Assembly (NCBI GenBank): GCA_025463055.1
Contig: JAOAPV010000004.1
Span: forward strand, 1-64,000
Length of the DNA stretch: 64,000 bases
Direction of reading: 5' to 3'
DNA from: Candidatus Acidiferrum typicum
GTDB lineage: Bacteria; Acidobacteriota; Terriglobia; Acidiferrales; UBA7541
The notes under the pieces were generated by a model that ran no database searches, had not been told where the DNA came from, and worked only from the letters and a program-made list of their open reading frames with translations. The first letter of the stretch is position 1; the number at the start of each line of letters is the position of its first letter. The translations under genes were made by a program, and so were the position numbers. Shown in pieces: positions 17,427 through 25,714 of this stretch.

Positions 17427-17466
17427 CTCCTATGAATCCCGGGCTCCTATGAATCCCGGGCTCCTA
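17427..17466. repeat. Tandem 17-bp repeat duplicating a ribosome-binding site
   Basis: Two exact tandem copies of ctcctatgaatcccggg (17427-17443 and 17444-17460) plus a partial third (ctccta). On the minus strand each copy supplies a TAGGAG Shine-Dalgarno-like motif between the kinase stop and the REC-PilZ start. The kinase TAG stop lies in the partial third copy. Confidence 0.9.
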
Positions 17467-19692
17467 CGATTTCGGGCCGGGTTCGACTCCAGCAAAGGCT
17501 GGGGCAGACGGGGAGGCCACCTTTTCTTTACCGGCGGATTCCTTGTCCGCGGAATTACCTGCGTCTAAGACCTCGCGAACCTTGCGAGTGAGGGTTTCTT
17601 GAGTGAACGGCTTGTGCAGCAGGTGCGTGCCACGCTCGAGTACGCCATGACCTGCTATGAAGCTATCTGTGTAGCCGGACATATAAAGCACTTTCATCCC
17701 AGGCTGACTGGGCGCCAAACGCTCACCGAGGACGCGACCATTCATGCCGGGCATGACTACGTCCGTAAGCAAAAGGTCGATCGGGCCGGGGTGCTGCCGG
17801 GCGGTTTGCAAAGCTTGCTGACCATCGGGTGCACTAAGAATGTGGTAGCCGCTTTCTTTCAAGAACATCTCAGCCAGTTTGCGCAGGGGGTCGGCATCTT
17901 CTACAAGCAAGATCGTTTCTGTCCCTTGAGTATTTACAGGCACAGCAGCTGGTGACGGAATCGAGTCTGCGAGCGGCTGCTCGAGGCGCGGAAGGTAAAC
18001 AGAGAACGACGCGCCTTTGCCTTTTTCCGAATCGACAGCGATGTATCCACCGCTTTGCTTAACAACGCCATAAACTGTGGCCAAGCCTAGCCCCGTTCCC
18101 TTGTCGCGCTCTTTGGTCGTGAAAAAGGGCTCGAATATCTGCGATTGAATCTCGGGATCTATGCCTGTGCCGGTGTCGACGACGCGAAGCATTACATAGG
18201 AGCCGGGCCGCGAGCCTGGGTGACCGCGGGTATACGCGGTGTCCAGGTTCACATTGGCGGTTTGAATGAGGAGTTTACCCCCGTCCGGCATGGCATCGCG
18301 CGCGTTGACGGCCAAATTCAGGATGACCTGTTCAATTTGACCCGGATCGGCCTTTACCTGCGAAAGGCTAGTATCAAGCTCCAGTTTTAACGCGATATCC
18401 TCGCCGATTAGACGAGGCAGCATTTTTTCCATATCGGAAACCAAGGTGTTGAGGTTCAAGACGACGGGTTCGAGGACTTGCTGACGGCTGAAAGCCAAGA
18501 GTTGACGGGTCAAGGAGACTGCGCGCTGGCTAGCCCGTTCAATTTCTTCGGCATGCTCAAACGAGGGGTTCTGGGGACCGAGAGTCCGCTTCAGTACTTG
18601 GCTGTAACCGATAATCACACCCAGCAGATTGTTGAAATCGTGCGCGATTCCACCGGAAAGACGCCCAACAGCCTCCATTTTCTGGGCCATGCGGAGTTGC
18701 CGTTCCAAGCCACGCCGCTCGGTCACGTCCTCCGCGAAAACCTCGATATACGCGACTTCGCCATTTTCATCCTTAATGGAACAGCCGCTGCACCGCACGG
18801 TGATGGGAGTGCCATCTTTGCGCTTCCACTCCACTTCGATGTCTTTAAAATTTTCGTCGCTGAGAAGAATTTGGTTGAGCTTTTGATGTTCGACGGGATA
18901 GCGATAAACATCATTGGCCAGATTCGTTTGCAGAAGCTCTTCTTGTGAAGAGTAGCCAAGCATTTTTTCCAGGGAGGAATTCACGAGCGCCAGTTCGCCC
19001 GACAAACTCGATCGATAGATGCCATAGGGAGCGTCTTCCACCACCGAACGAAAGCTGGCTTCGGAACGCCGCAAAGCTTCTGCCGAGCGCTTTCGTTCCG
19101 TGATGTCACGGTTGACGATCACCAAGTTTTCGGGATCGCCATGGGAGTTTCGGATAACGCTGGCTGTGGACTCAAGCACTCGCCATGTTCCATCTTTATG
19201 GCGCACGCGGTATTCGAGAAGTTTTCCCACTCCCGTGCGGCGCGCCTCTTCGGCCGCGTGCGTAACTTTCTGGCGGTCTTCCGGGTGGATCTGCTCGAAG
19301 GCGGATGATTTCTGCAACTCCTCCAAGGAATAGCCGAGCACTTTCTCATAAGAAAAACTGTTAAAGACGCGCCGGCCTGCCATGTCGACAACGGCAATCA
19401 AATCCGCGGCATTTTCGGAGATGAGGCGGAAAAGCTCCTCTCCGCGAATTAGCCTGCGGCGCATCCGGTGAATTTGTAGCTGCTGATATAAGGTGTAGAT
19501 ATTAAAGATCAGGACAAGCGCGATAAGCCCACGCACCGTTTGCGGAAATCCGAAGAGAATATCGTCTTCGCGCAACAAGAACGATGCTAGCCCTACGGTC
19601 AACAGCAAAGTAACAGTCACGGCGGCTGACCACAAAAACCACTCGCGCCTCTCCATTTTTCCGATATTTGCTCCAATTGTGTCAGGGGTCAT
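17464..19692 (-). CDS. Hybrid sensor histidine kinase, PAS-PAS-HisKA-HATPase-REC
   Basis: 742 residues. Two N-terminal TM helices (about 20-40 and 52-70) are followed by two PAS domains (about 86-200 and 212-326, each ending in DITER/DVTER), and a HisKA domain with phospho-accepting H351 in GGIAHDFNN. The ATPase has N (ILNLAVNARDAMP), G1 (VVDTGTGID) and G2 (DKGTGLGLATVYG) boxes. A C-terminal receiver (about 607-720) carries LLTDVVMPG and HKPF. It is a membrane-attached hybrid kinase; the ligand sensed is unknown. Its start overlaps the HD-GYP gene stop by 4 bp, so it probably feeds phosphate to HD-GYP and PilZ partners. Confidence 0.92.
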   Translation of the reverse strand: MTPDTIGANIGKMERREWFLWSAAVTVTLLLTVGLASFLLREDDILFGFPQTVRGLIALVLIFNIYTLYQQLQIHRMRRRLIRGEELFRLISENAADLIAVVDMAGRRVFNSFSYEKVLGYSLEELQKSSAFEQIHPEDRQKVTHAAEEARRTGVGKLLEYRVRHKDGTWRVLESTASVIRNSHGDPENLVIVNRDITERKRSAEALRRSEASFRSVVEDAPYGIYRSSLSGELALVNSSLEKMLGYSSQEELLQTNLANDVYRYPVEHQKLNQILLSDENFKDIEVEWKRKDGTPITVRCSGCSIKDENGEVAYIEVFAEDVTERRGLERQLRMAQKMEAVGRLSGGIAHDFNNLLGVIIGYSQVLKRTLGPQNPSFEHAEEIERASQRAVSLTRQLLAFSRQQVLEPVVLNLNTLVSDMEKMLPRLIGEDIALKLELDTSLSQVKADPGQIEQVILNLAVNARDAMPDGGKLLIQTANVNLDTAYTRGHPGSRPGSYVMLRVVDTGTGIDPEIQSQIFEPFFTTKERDKGTGLGLATVYGVVKQSGGYIAVDSEKGKGASFSVYLPRLEQPLADSIPSPAAVPVNTQGTETILLVEDADPLRKLAEMFLKESGYHILSAPDGQQALQTARQHPGPIDLLLTDVVMPGMNGRVLGERLAPSQPGMKVLYMSGYTDSFIAGHGVLERGTHLLHKPFTQETLTRKVREVLDAGNSADKESAGKEKVASPSAPAFAGVEPGPKS

Positions 19693-20894
19693 GCTCGTCC
19701 TTGCCTCGAAGAGAGAGGTGTGTTCGGTGGATGAGCCGGGCAGGTAACAATCCCGGCTGGCGGCAGACGCGAATCATTTCCTGAGACGAGCTTTTGGACC
19801 GATGCCCTTTGCGAATCCTCTCCGATCATTGTCCAAGTGTCTTCGCCCACAGCGAGGAAAGCGTCCACGATCTGCGGATCAAACAGTTCTCCACGCCCAA
19901 CATCGATTATGCTTCGGGCTGTTTTCATGGGGAACGCGGAGCGATACGGACGATCAGAGGTCATGGCATCGAAACTATCGGCGATGGCGAAAATGCGCGC
20001 CTCAAGGGGAATGCCTTCGCCACGCAGGCCGCACGGATATCCGCTTCCGTTGTAGCGCTCGTGATGAGCAAGGATGATTTCAGCGGCATCGGTGAGGAAA
20101 GGTATGGATTTCACCAAGTCATACCCGATCTCAACATGACGCTCCATTTTTTGGCGCTCCGCGCGGGTCAGCGCCCCGGGTTTGAGGAGAATGCTGTCGG
20201 GGATGGCCAGTTTTCCGATGTCGTGCAACCACGCTCCCATTCCCAACGTTCTCAACTGATCTTCCAGGCCGCCAACTTCCTGGGCTATCTTGAGGGAGTA
20301 CAAAAGGACACGCTTGGAGTGGCCCGCGGTCGGGCCGTCGCGCAGATCGATGGCGCTCCCAAGAGCTTCGAGGGTGGCCGAATGGCTATGTTCGAGCTCA
20401 GCGAGGGCAGCTTGCAATTCTCGCGTGCGCAGGGAAACCATTTGCTCCAGATGCAGGCGGTAATTTTCTAGCTCGCTTTCTAATTGTTTCCGCTCACGGG
20501 CACGCTGAAGGCTGGCTAAGACGACATCAATATCGAATGGCTTTAGAAGATAATCGTCGGCGCCCGCCTTCATGGCTTGTACCCCCACCCGTACGTCATC
20601 TACACCAGTAGCCATCACAAATGGGAGATTGGGAAAGCGCTTGCGGACTTCCTGCAGCAACTCGAAACCGGAATCAGGACCCATGCGCAGGTCAGAAATG
20701 ACAGCTTCAAAAGCGGTCTTCTCTAACAGGGCCAAGGCTTCTTGAGGATTTGCCGCGACGCTGGAAGAGATGCCCGCCTGGGACAGCAACGTGGCCAACA
20801 CTTTGCGAACAGCGGGCTCGTCGTCCACGATTAGTACGTGAGCGGGGGCAGAATCGGGCGAACCGTGGTTGGCGCTGCGCGCGCGCATAAGCAT
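19689..20894 (-). CDS. Response regulator with HD-GYP c-di-GMP phosphodiesterase domain
   Basis: 401 residues. The receiver domain (about 18-132) has acceptor D68 in VISDLRMG and K118 in LKPF. A coiled-coil linker (about 132-178) leads to an HD-GYP domain (about 180-350) with GHS (H192), HDIGK (H224 and D225), HHERYNGSGYP (277-287) and AIADSFDAMTSDRPYR. All expected metal and GYP residues are present, so it should hydrolyse c-di-GMP when phosphorylated, like RpfG. It is the first gene of the three-gene signalling operon and is coupled by ATGA to the hybrid kinase. Confidence 0.93.
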   Translation of the reverse strand: MLMRARSANHGSPDSAPAHVLIVDDEPAVRKVLATLLSQAGISSSVAANPQEALALLEKTAFEAVISDLRMGPDSGFELLQEVRKRFPNLPFVMATGVDDVRVGVQAMKAGADDYLLKPFDIDVVLASLQRARERKQLESELENYRLHLEQMVSLRTRELQAALAELEHSHSATLEALGSAIDLRDGPTAGHSKRVLLYSLKIAQEVGGLEDQLRTLGMGAWLHDIGKLAIPDSILLKPGALTRAERQKMERHVEIGYDLVKSIPFLTDAAEIILAHHERYNGSGYPCGLRGEGIPLEARIFAIADSFDAMTSDRPYRSAFPMKTARSIIDVGRGELFDPQIVDAFLAVGEDTWTMIGEDSQRASVQKLVSGNDSRLPPAGIVTCPAHPPNTPLSSRQGRA

Positions 20895-21094
20895 GGAAGG
20901 TTGAATGCAATACGAAGGCCAGCGTGCGCGCCGGGTTTCGTGAAGAGCGCGTACTTTCAGTTACTTAGCGAGCACGCAGAAATGGATGAGGGCGCGCGGG
21001 ACTGCAATGCGTTCCAAACGAGTACGGTGGAGTCGCCGCAGTATCAAAGTGGAACAGCGTACCCCATTCCAAATTTTGCGGTTCGAGTGTGCCG

Positions 21095-21781
21095 ATGCGT
21101 ATCCTTCTCGCTGAAGATGACGCGCCGCTCGCTGACTTTCTGCGTCAGCGACTGGTGCAAGAGCAGTTTGCCGTGCAGCTTGCGTCCGATGGAATCGAGG
21201 TGCAACGCCTAGCCGCTAACCAAGCGTTCGACCTGGTGATTCTGGATTTGAACCTGCCGGGAGCTGCCGGGCTGGACGTGCTGCGAAACATCCGTGCTCG
21301 AAAACCGGACTTGCCAGTGATGGTGGTCACGGGTTCTTCGATGGTGGAAGAGCGGGTTCGCGGGCTCGACGCGGGCGCGGATGACTACGTTGCGAAGCCG
21401 TTTGTGTTCGCGGAGCTAGCAGCGCGAATCCGGGCAGTACTGCGGCGGGGAACCCGGCCGGCCAATGCGGTGCTTACCGTGGCCGATCTCGCGCTCGACC
21501 GCATGGATCATACAGTGAAGCGCAACGGGCATAGCGTCGACCTCAGCCCCAAAGAGTTTGCGCTGCTCGAATTTTTGATGCGGCACGCAGGGCAGCCCGT
21601 CACCAGGACGGCAATCGTTGAGCAAGTGTGGAAGCTACATTTCGATACGATGACGAATGTCGTGGACGTGTACATTAATTATTTGCGGCGCAAGGTGGAT
21701 ACGGGCTACGACCATGCGCTGATTCAAACGGTACGAGGCGTTGGCTATCAGATTGGCGGCAATGGCGCCGCCGCAGGATAG
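21095..21781 (+). CDS. OmpR-family DNA-binding response regulator
   Basis: 228 residues. A receiver domain shows ED8/D9, acceptor D51 in LDLNLPG, T79 in VVTGSS and K101 in AKPF. A winged-helix trans_reg_C domain (about 130-222) contains LSPKEFALLEFLMRHAGQPV, VVDVYINYLRRKVD and the terminal TVRGVGYQI. The frame also offers a GTG at 21089, but the ATG at 21095 begins the normal MRILLAEDD motif. No partner histidine kinase is adjacent on this strand. It is divergent from the HD-GYP operon, so the 200-bp gap between them may be shared regulatory DNA. Confidence 0.92.
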   Translation: MRILLAEDDAPLADFLRQRLVQEQFAVQLASDGIEVQRLAANQAFDLVILDLNLPGAAGLDVLRNIRARKPDLPVMVVTGSSMVEERVRGLDAGADDYVAKPFVFAELAARIRAVLRRGTRPANAVLTVADLALDRMDHTVKRNGHSVDLSPKEFALLEFLMRHAGQPVTRTAIVEQVWKLHFDTMTNVVDVYINYLRRKVDTGYDHALIQTVRGVGYQIGGNGAAAG

Positions 21782-21951
21782 GCTGGAAATCCCTCACCCT
21801 TTTGGTTGCTAAACCAATTCATAAAAATCCGACGTGAATATGCAGAAAAAGGCGCGGAGCGCTGGAGCGGTGTTCCCTGTTGTCGTATCATTTCTGTCTC
21901 CTCGGAACAAAACCACCGAATTTTTGGATGGAGTCCGAGCTCGACAATGCC

Positions 21952-23292
21952 ATGGCCATCCATCGCACCACTGCTCTGATCGTCGGCGTCACCGGCGTTA
22001 TAGTCCTGGCCGCGTTGATTTTTGTAGTACCCGCTTTCATCAATGTGGATCGCTATCGCCCCCAGTTGATCGCCTACCTGCAACAGAAAACGGGAAAGCA
22101 AATCGAGATCGGCCGGCTCGCATTGTCTCTCACTCCTCTTTCGATTCAGATCGATGGATTCGGTGCGAAGAATTCGTCACTGTTTCCGCCCGGTTATATT
22201 GTCAAGGTCGCGAAAATTGATGCGGCCCTGGATGCCGCTGCGCTGCTGCACCGCCAGGTAATCGTCACGTCGCTGGTGTTGGACAACCCGGTTATCCATC
22301 TTATTTCGGATCCCGACGGTCCATGGAACTTCGAAAACCCTCAATCTAAGACTTCCGGCAACATTTTCCCCCTTGGAGCGATTGCCTTGGTACAAATCAA
22401 GGGGGGTAAAGTGATTGCGTCGAGCCTTCTGGCATCCGATGCTCCGGGACCCACATTATTAGAGGCCGATGACATCTCGAGTGAACTTACGCATGTAGAT
22501 CTCGGGGCAATTCTCAATCCTTCTTCTTCGTCCGTCGACGGCCAGGGCACCTTGAAGGCCGGCCGGCTGCGCTTTGGTGCGGTTCACGCGACAAATGTAA
22601 ATGCGAAGCTCCGCCTGGAGGCGAGGCAGGTTATTTTCAACAATGTCCGGGCGGAGATGTACGGCGGAAGCGTGAACGGAGAGTTGGTCTTCAAGCTATC
22701 GGGGAAAACTCCGAGCTTTGCGACCAGCGCGCAAGTGCATGGGTTTGACATGGCTCATCTTCTGGCGGCATTTGGAAATGCACGCGGCACGATGACCGGA
22801 AAAATGGCGGGCGACCTGACGCTTAGCGGAGAAGTCGAGCACTCCTCACACCCGCTGGCGGGGCTCCGTGGAGTTGGACACGTGATGGTGCGTAATGGTC
22901 AAGTGCCGAGTCTCGCGCTCAATGAGAATCTGATGAAGCTGATGCACTTCAACGATTTGGGTCCCGCGAAAGCTGATCCGTCCTCATTCAATCTTATTTC
23001 CACCGATTTGCAGCTCGCCAACTTGCGGATTGTCAGCACGAAGATAGATATCGATGGCTATGGAGTCGATATTGATGGGTCCGGCAGTGTCAGCGTCTCC
23101 GGCTCCGACCAACTCGACTATAGCGGCGTTGCACAAATCACTACGAAGCAAGGCTTTTTCACCAATACCTTCGCTCGTCTGTCTGGAGCCACACTGGTGG
23201 ACGGCAAGCTGACGTTTCCTTTCCGCATCGGCGGCACGATTGAAAATCCGACGTTTTCAAAGGGAGAACACCATTTTGGAGAGTCTCCTTAG
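21952..23292 (+). CDS. AsmA-like envelope protein
   Basis: 446 residues from the ATG at 21952; in-frame ATGs at 21928 and 21880 are alternatives. An N-terminal TM helix (ALIVGVTGVIVLAALIFVV, about 7-26) is followed by the AsmA N-terminal pattern (NVDRYRPQLIAYLQQKTGKQ, IEIGRLALSLTPLSIQIDGF) and a long beta-rich part with DLTLSGEVEHSS and a C-terminal LVDGKLTFPFRIGGTIENPT typical of AsmA_2/DUF748-like proteins. The family spans the periplasm and is linked to lipid or outer-membrane homeostasis; the precise role here is unknown. Convergent with the Asp-box protein gene through a shared terminator. Confidence 0.82.
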   Translation: MAIHRTTALIVGVTGVIVLAALIFVVPAFINVDRYRPQLIAYLQQKTGKQIEIGRLALSLTPLSIQIDGFGAKNSSLFPPGYIVKVAKIDAALDAAALLHRQVIVTSLVLDNPVIHLISDPDGPWNFENPQSKTSGNIFPLGAIALVQIKGGKVIASSLLASDAPGPTLLEADDISSELTHVDLGAILNPSSSSVDGQGTLKAGRLRFGAVHATNVNAKLRLEARQVIFNNVRAEMYGGSVNGELVFKLSGKTPSFATSAQVHGFDMAHLLAAFGNARGTMTGKMAGDLTLSGEVEHSSHPLAGLRGVGHVMVRNGQVPSLALNENLMKLMHFNDLGPAKADPSSFNLISTDLQLANLRIVSTKIDIDGYGVDIDGSGSVSVSGSDQLDYSGVAQITTKQGFFTNTFARLSGATLVDGKLTFPFRIGGTIENPTFSKGEHHFGESP

Positions 23293-23347
23293 ATGGCATT
23301 CATCATGTGGCTGGAAAAGAGCGCTGCCGGAAGAGCGGTTCAAAAAG

Positions 23348-23382
23348 AAAAGAGGCGCCGAATTTCTTCGGCACCTCTTTTT
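23348..23382. terminator. Bidirectional rho-independent terminator
   Basis: A stem built from agagg-cgccgaa and ttcggc-acctct (23351-23378), flanked by A-rich sequence on the left and TTTTT on the right, lies between two convergent genes. It can act in both directions. Confidence 0.8.
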
Positions 23383-23397
23383 GTCCAAGGAGTCGGA

Positions 23398-25416
23398 CTA
23401 CTGCCGGGGTTTTTGCGCGCCGGTGCCTGTTGAACCAGAGCCGTTCAGGTCCGCCGAACGCCCTTCGGGTTCGTAGGCCAGCAATCCCTCGGTGGCCGAG
23501 GCGGCGACTAATGCGCCATCGCGCCGCGTGCGCACAACGGGGAAGTAGCCTTCCGCCAACGGGCTGTTCACGCGCTGCCAGGACTTGCCTCCATCGAAGG
23601 AAGCCAGCAGGCCGTGCCGCTGCAACGAAACCACTAGAGCGTTACCGAAGCCGGCGGCATCTTGAAATTGCAGATCGCGGATGTCCGCGCGGTTCCATTC
23701 GCGGCCGGCATCTTTGGAGACGTACAGTCCGGAGTTGGAAGTGATGAGCAAGTTGGAATCGTTTAGACGGTGCACGCGCAAGTTGCCGGCCGAGGCAAAG
23801 GCTAGCTCTTTGGCATCCCAGTGCGCGCCGCCGTCGGCGGAGTAGATGAGGTTGCGCTGCGCGATCGCCCACACATGCGAGCCGTCCGTAGAGGCATCGA
23901 CGGATTGCGCGGTTTGCCTGGCGAATTCGTCGCGTGCGGCCAATTTCCAAGAAGTGCCGCGGTCACGCGAAACCAATACACCGGCGCTTGTTGCGGCATA
24001 CCATCCGGCGCTGGTAAAGGTTAGATCGTTGATCTGAGAGGCGAGAAGCTGGGGCACCTTCGACGAAGTAGAGACGCGTTGGGCTGCGGCGCCTTTCTTA
24101 GTTCTTGACGAGGCCGGCGCAGCGGAATCACTCGAGAACAGTCCCGCTCTCACCCACTTTGCGCCAGTTTCTTCATACTTCATCAAGCCGCCCTTGTTGA
24201 GGGAAGCCCACCAGCCGGTCGGGGAAGCGTATACATGCTTTAGATCGGTCCGCTTGAGGCCCGGTCCCAGGGGTGCCCAAGTAGCGCCGCCATCTTTTGT
24301 GACCAGGAAAGCATTCGTGTCGAACGTGAGCACGACGAGCTCGCGCTCCGGACGGTCGCGATCCATGGCGACGTCCAGAATGTGCTGATGATGGAAGCCG
24401 GCGTTCGCTGAAGAGAAAGTCGTTCCGCCGTCTTCGCTGATCTGCACGCCTTCACGTTCTGTGCCGATGATAATGCGCTGCGTATTCTTCGGATCAATCA
24501 ACATCGCGTTGATGACCCAATCGACTGGAGTCACGCGGTTCCATTGCCCAGCTTCGCTGGTGGTCTTCCAAAGGCCGCTAGTCGTGCCGGCGTAGAGTGT
24601 TTCCGGGTGCTGAGGATCCTGGGCAATCAATTGCGTGCGGCGGAAAACGAAGGGAATGCCCTTGTATTTGCTCCATTGCTGCGCGGAATTGGTGCTGTGG
24701 TAGATGCCCGAGCACGCGGTGGCATGGACGTTCTCCGGATTTGCCGGATCAACGATGATGCTCATGACGTCGGAATCGTCAATCATGCCTTTGGAAATTG
24801 GCGACCAGTTCTTGCCGCCGTCCGTGGTCTTCCAGGGAAGGTGATAGGTTCCAGCGTAGATGACGTTATCGTCGCGCGGGTCAAAGGCGACGGAATCGAA
24901 ATTCTTGAGGTCATCGTGCTTGGCCGGCGTGATGCGCTCCCAATTTGCGCCTTCGTCGGTGGAGCGATAGACGCCGGTCAGGGAACCTGCAAGCCAAGTT
25001 TTCGGATGCGTGGGGGACTGAGCGAGCGCGCGAACGGTCTCGTGAGGGAGACCGATATTTTGCCATGTGCGGCCGCTATCGTTGCTGCGGTACACGCCGC
25101 CGCCACCGGTGTAGAGACTCCACGTGCTGGCGAAGACGCGCTTGGAATCGCGGGAATCGACAATGATGTGCGTGATTACGTCATCCTGGCCGGTGCCAAT
25201 TCGGGACAAAAGCTGCCAGTGCGCACCTTCGTCCGAGGAGGTGAATACGTGGCCGTCCGAGGTGCCCAAATAGAGTTTGCTGGCGTCGCGAGGATCTGCG
25301 CCCAAAGAGATGACGGTGCCTCCTGGAGGCCCGACTTGGCGCCAAGTTTGCGCAGGTGTTGCGACCACTGCTGCGGTCAATGCCAATGCCGCCACTCCGA
25401 ACCAGTTCATACGCAT
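23398..25416 (-). CDS. Secreted Asp-box / YCF48-like beta-propeller protein
   Basis: 672 residues with an N-terminal signal peptide (FGVAALALTAAVVATPAQ). The rest is built from many repeats of S-x-D-x-G-x-x-W Asp-box type: TSSDEGAHWQLL, RSNDSGRTWQNI, RSTDEGANWERI, KTTDGGKNWSPI, VSKDAGREWNRA and ASFDGGKSWQRV. This is the pattern of BNR/sortilin-like propellers and YCF48-type proteins. Intervening GTSDGHVF and DPRDDNVIYAGT units mark propeller blades. Acidobacteria carry many such proteins with unknown targets. It has no visible catalytic signature, so glycosidase activity is not claimed. Confidence 0.85.
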   Translation of the reverse strand: MRMNWFGVAALALTAAVVATPAQTWRQVGPPGGTVISLGADPRDASKLYLGTSDGHVFTSSDEGAHWQLLSRIGTGQDDVITHIIVDSRDSKRVFASTWSLYTGGGGVYRSNDSGRTWQNIGLPHETVRALAQSPTHPKTWLAGSLTGVYRSTDEGANWERITPAKHDDLKNFDSVAFDPRDDNVIYAGTYHLPWKTTDGGKNWSPISKGMIDDSDVMSIIVDPANPENVHATACSGIYHSTNSAQQWSKYKGIPFVFRRTQLIAQDPQHPETLYAGTTSGLWKTTSEAGQWNRVTPVDWVINAMLIDPKNTQRIIIGTEREGVQISEDGGTTFSSANAGFHHQHILDVAMDRDRPERELVVLTFDTNAFLVTKDGGATWAPLGPGLKRTDLKHVYASPTGWWASLNKGGLMKYEETGAKWVRAGLFSSDSAAPASSRTKKGAAAQRVSTSSKVPQLLASQINDLTFTSAGWYAATSAGVLVSRDRGTSWKLAARDEFARQTAQSVDASTDGSHVWAIAQRNLIYSADGGAHWDAKELAFASAGNLRVHRLNDSNLLITSNSGLYVSKDAGREWNRADIRDLQFQDAAGFGNALVVSLQRHGLLASFDGGKSWQRVNSPLAEGYFPVVRTRRDGALVAASATEGLLAYEPEGRSADLNGSGSTGTGAQKPRQ

Positions 25417-25714
25417 GCATTCTCCCAGAGCGCAGAGGCGCTCACAATAAGTTAGTGTAGGGGGTTAGTGTAGGGTGTGGGGATGAGGAGAGCGCCTGTC
25501 CTAAAGACCGGATTTTGGGCCAGCTATTGACAGTACCAGTACTCGCTGGCTTTTGGGCGGAAGGTGTCCCAAAATGAGAATCGGGCGGCAGCAACTTAAT
25601 TCCTACCACCGGGTTCCATTGGTTGGGAGTATCTAGGCCAAGTCCGCTATGCCCACGGATGTGCTCCCAATCGGCCGCAGCCTCAGGAGAGCGGCCGGAG
25701 ACAGGGGAAACAAC
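25417..25714. other. Intergenic region between divergent genes
   Basis: 298 bp upstream of the first FecR-like gene. It contains a short tandem gttagtgtaggg duplication around 25449-25475 and a possible promoter (listed separately). A good ribosome-binding site (AGGGG) sits at the right end. No other gene was seen. Confidence 0.5.
25527..25555 (+). promoter_or_regulatory. Possible promoter of first FecR-like gene
   Basis: A consensus -35 hexamer TTGACA (25527-25532) is followed after 17 bp by CTTTTG, which is a poor -10 match. It is about 160 bp upstream of the start codon. The call rests on the -35 match alone. Confidence 0.3.

Noticed and set aside
24544-25455. 303-residue open frame opposite the Asp-box protein
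   Set aside because: Mirror of the GC-rich coding strand; composition is Gly/Ala/Arg-rich and no domain is visible.
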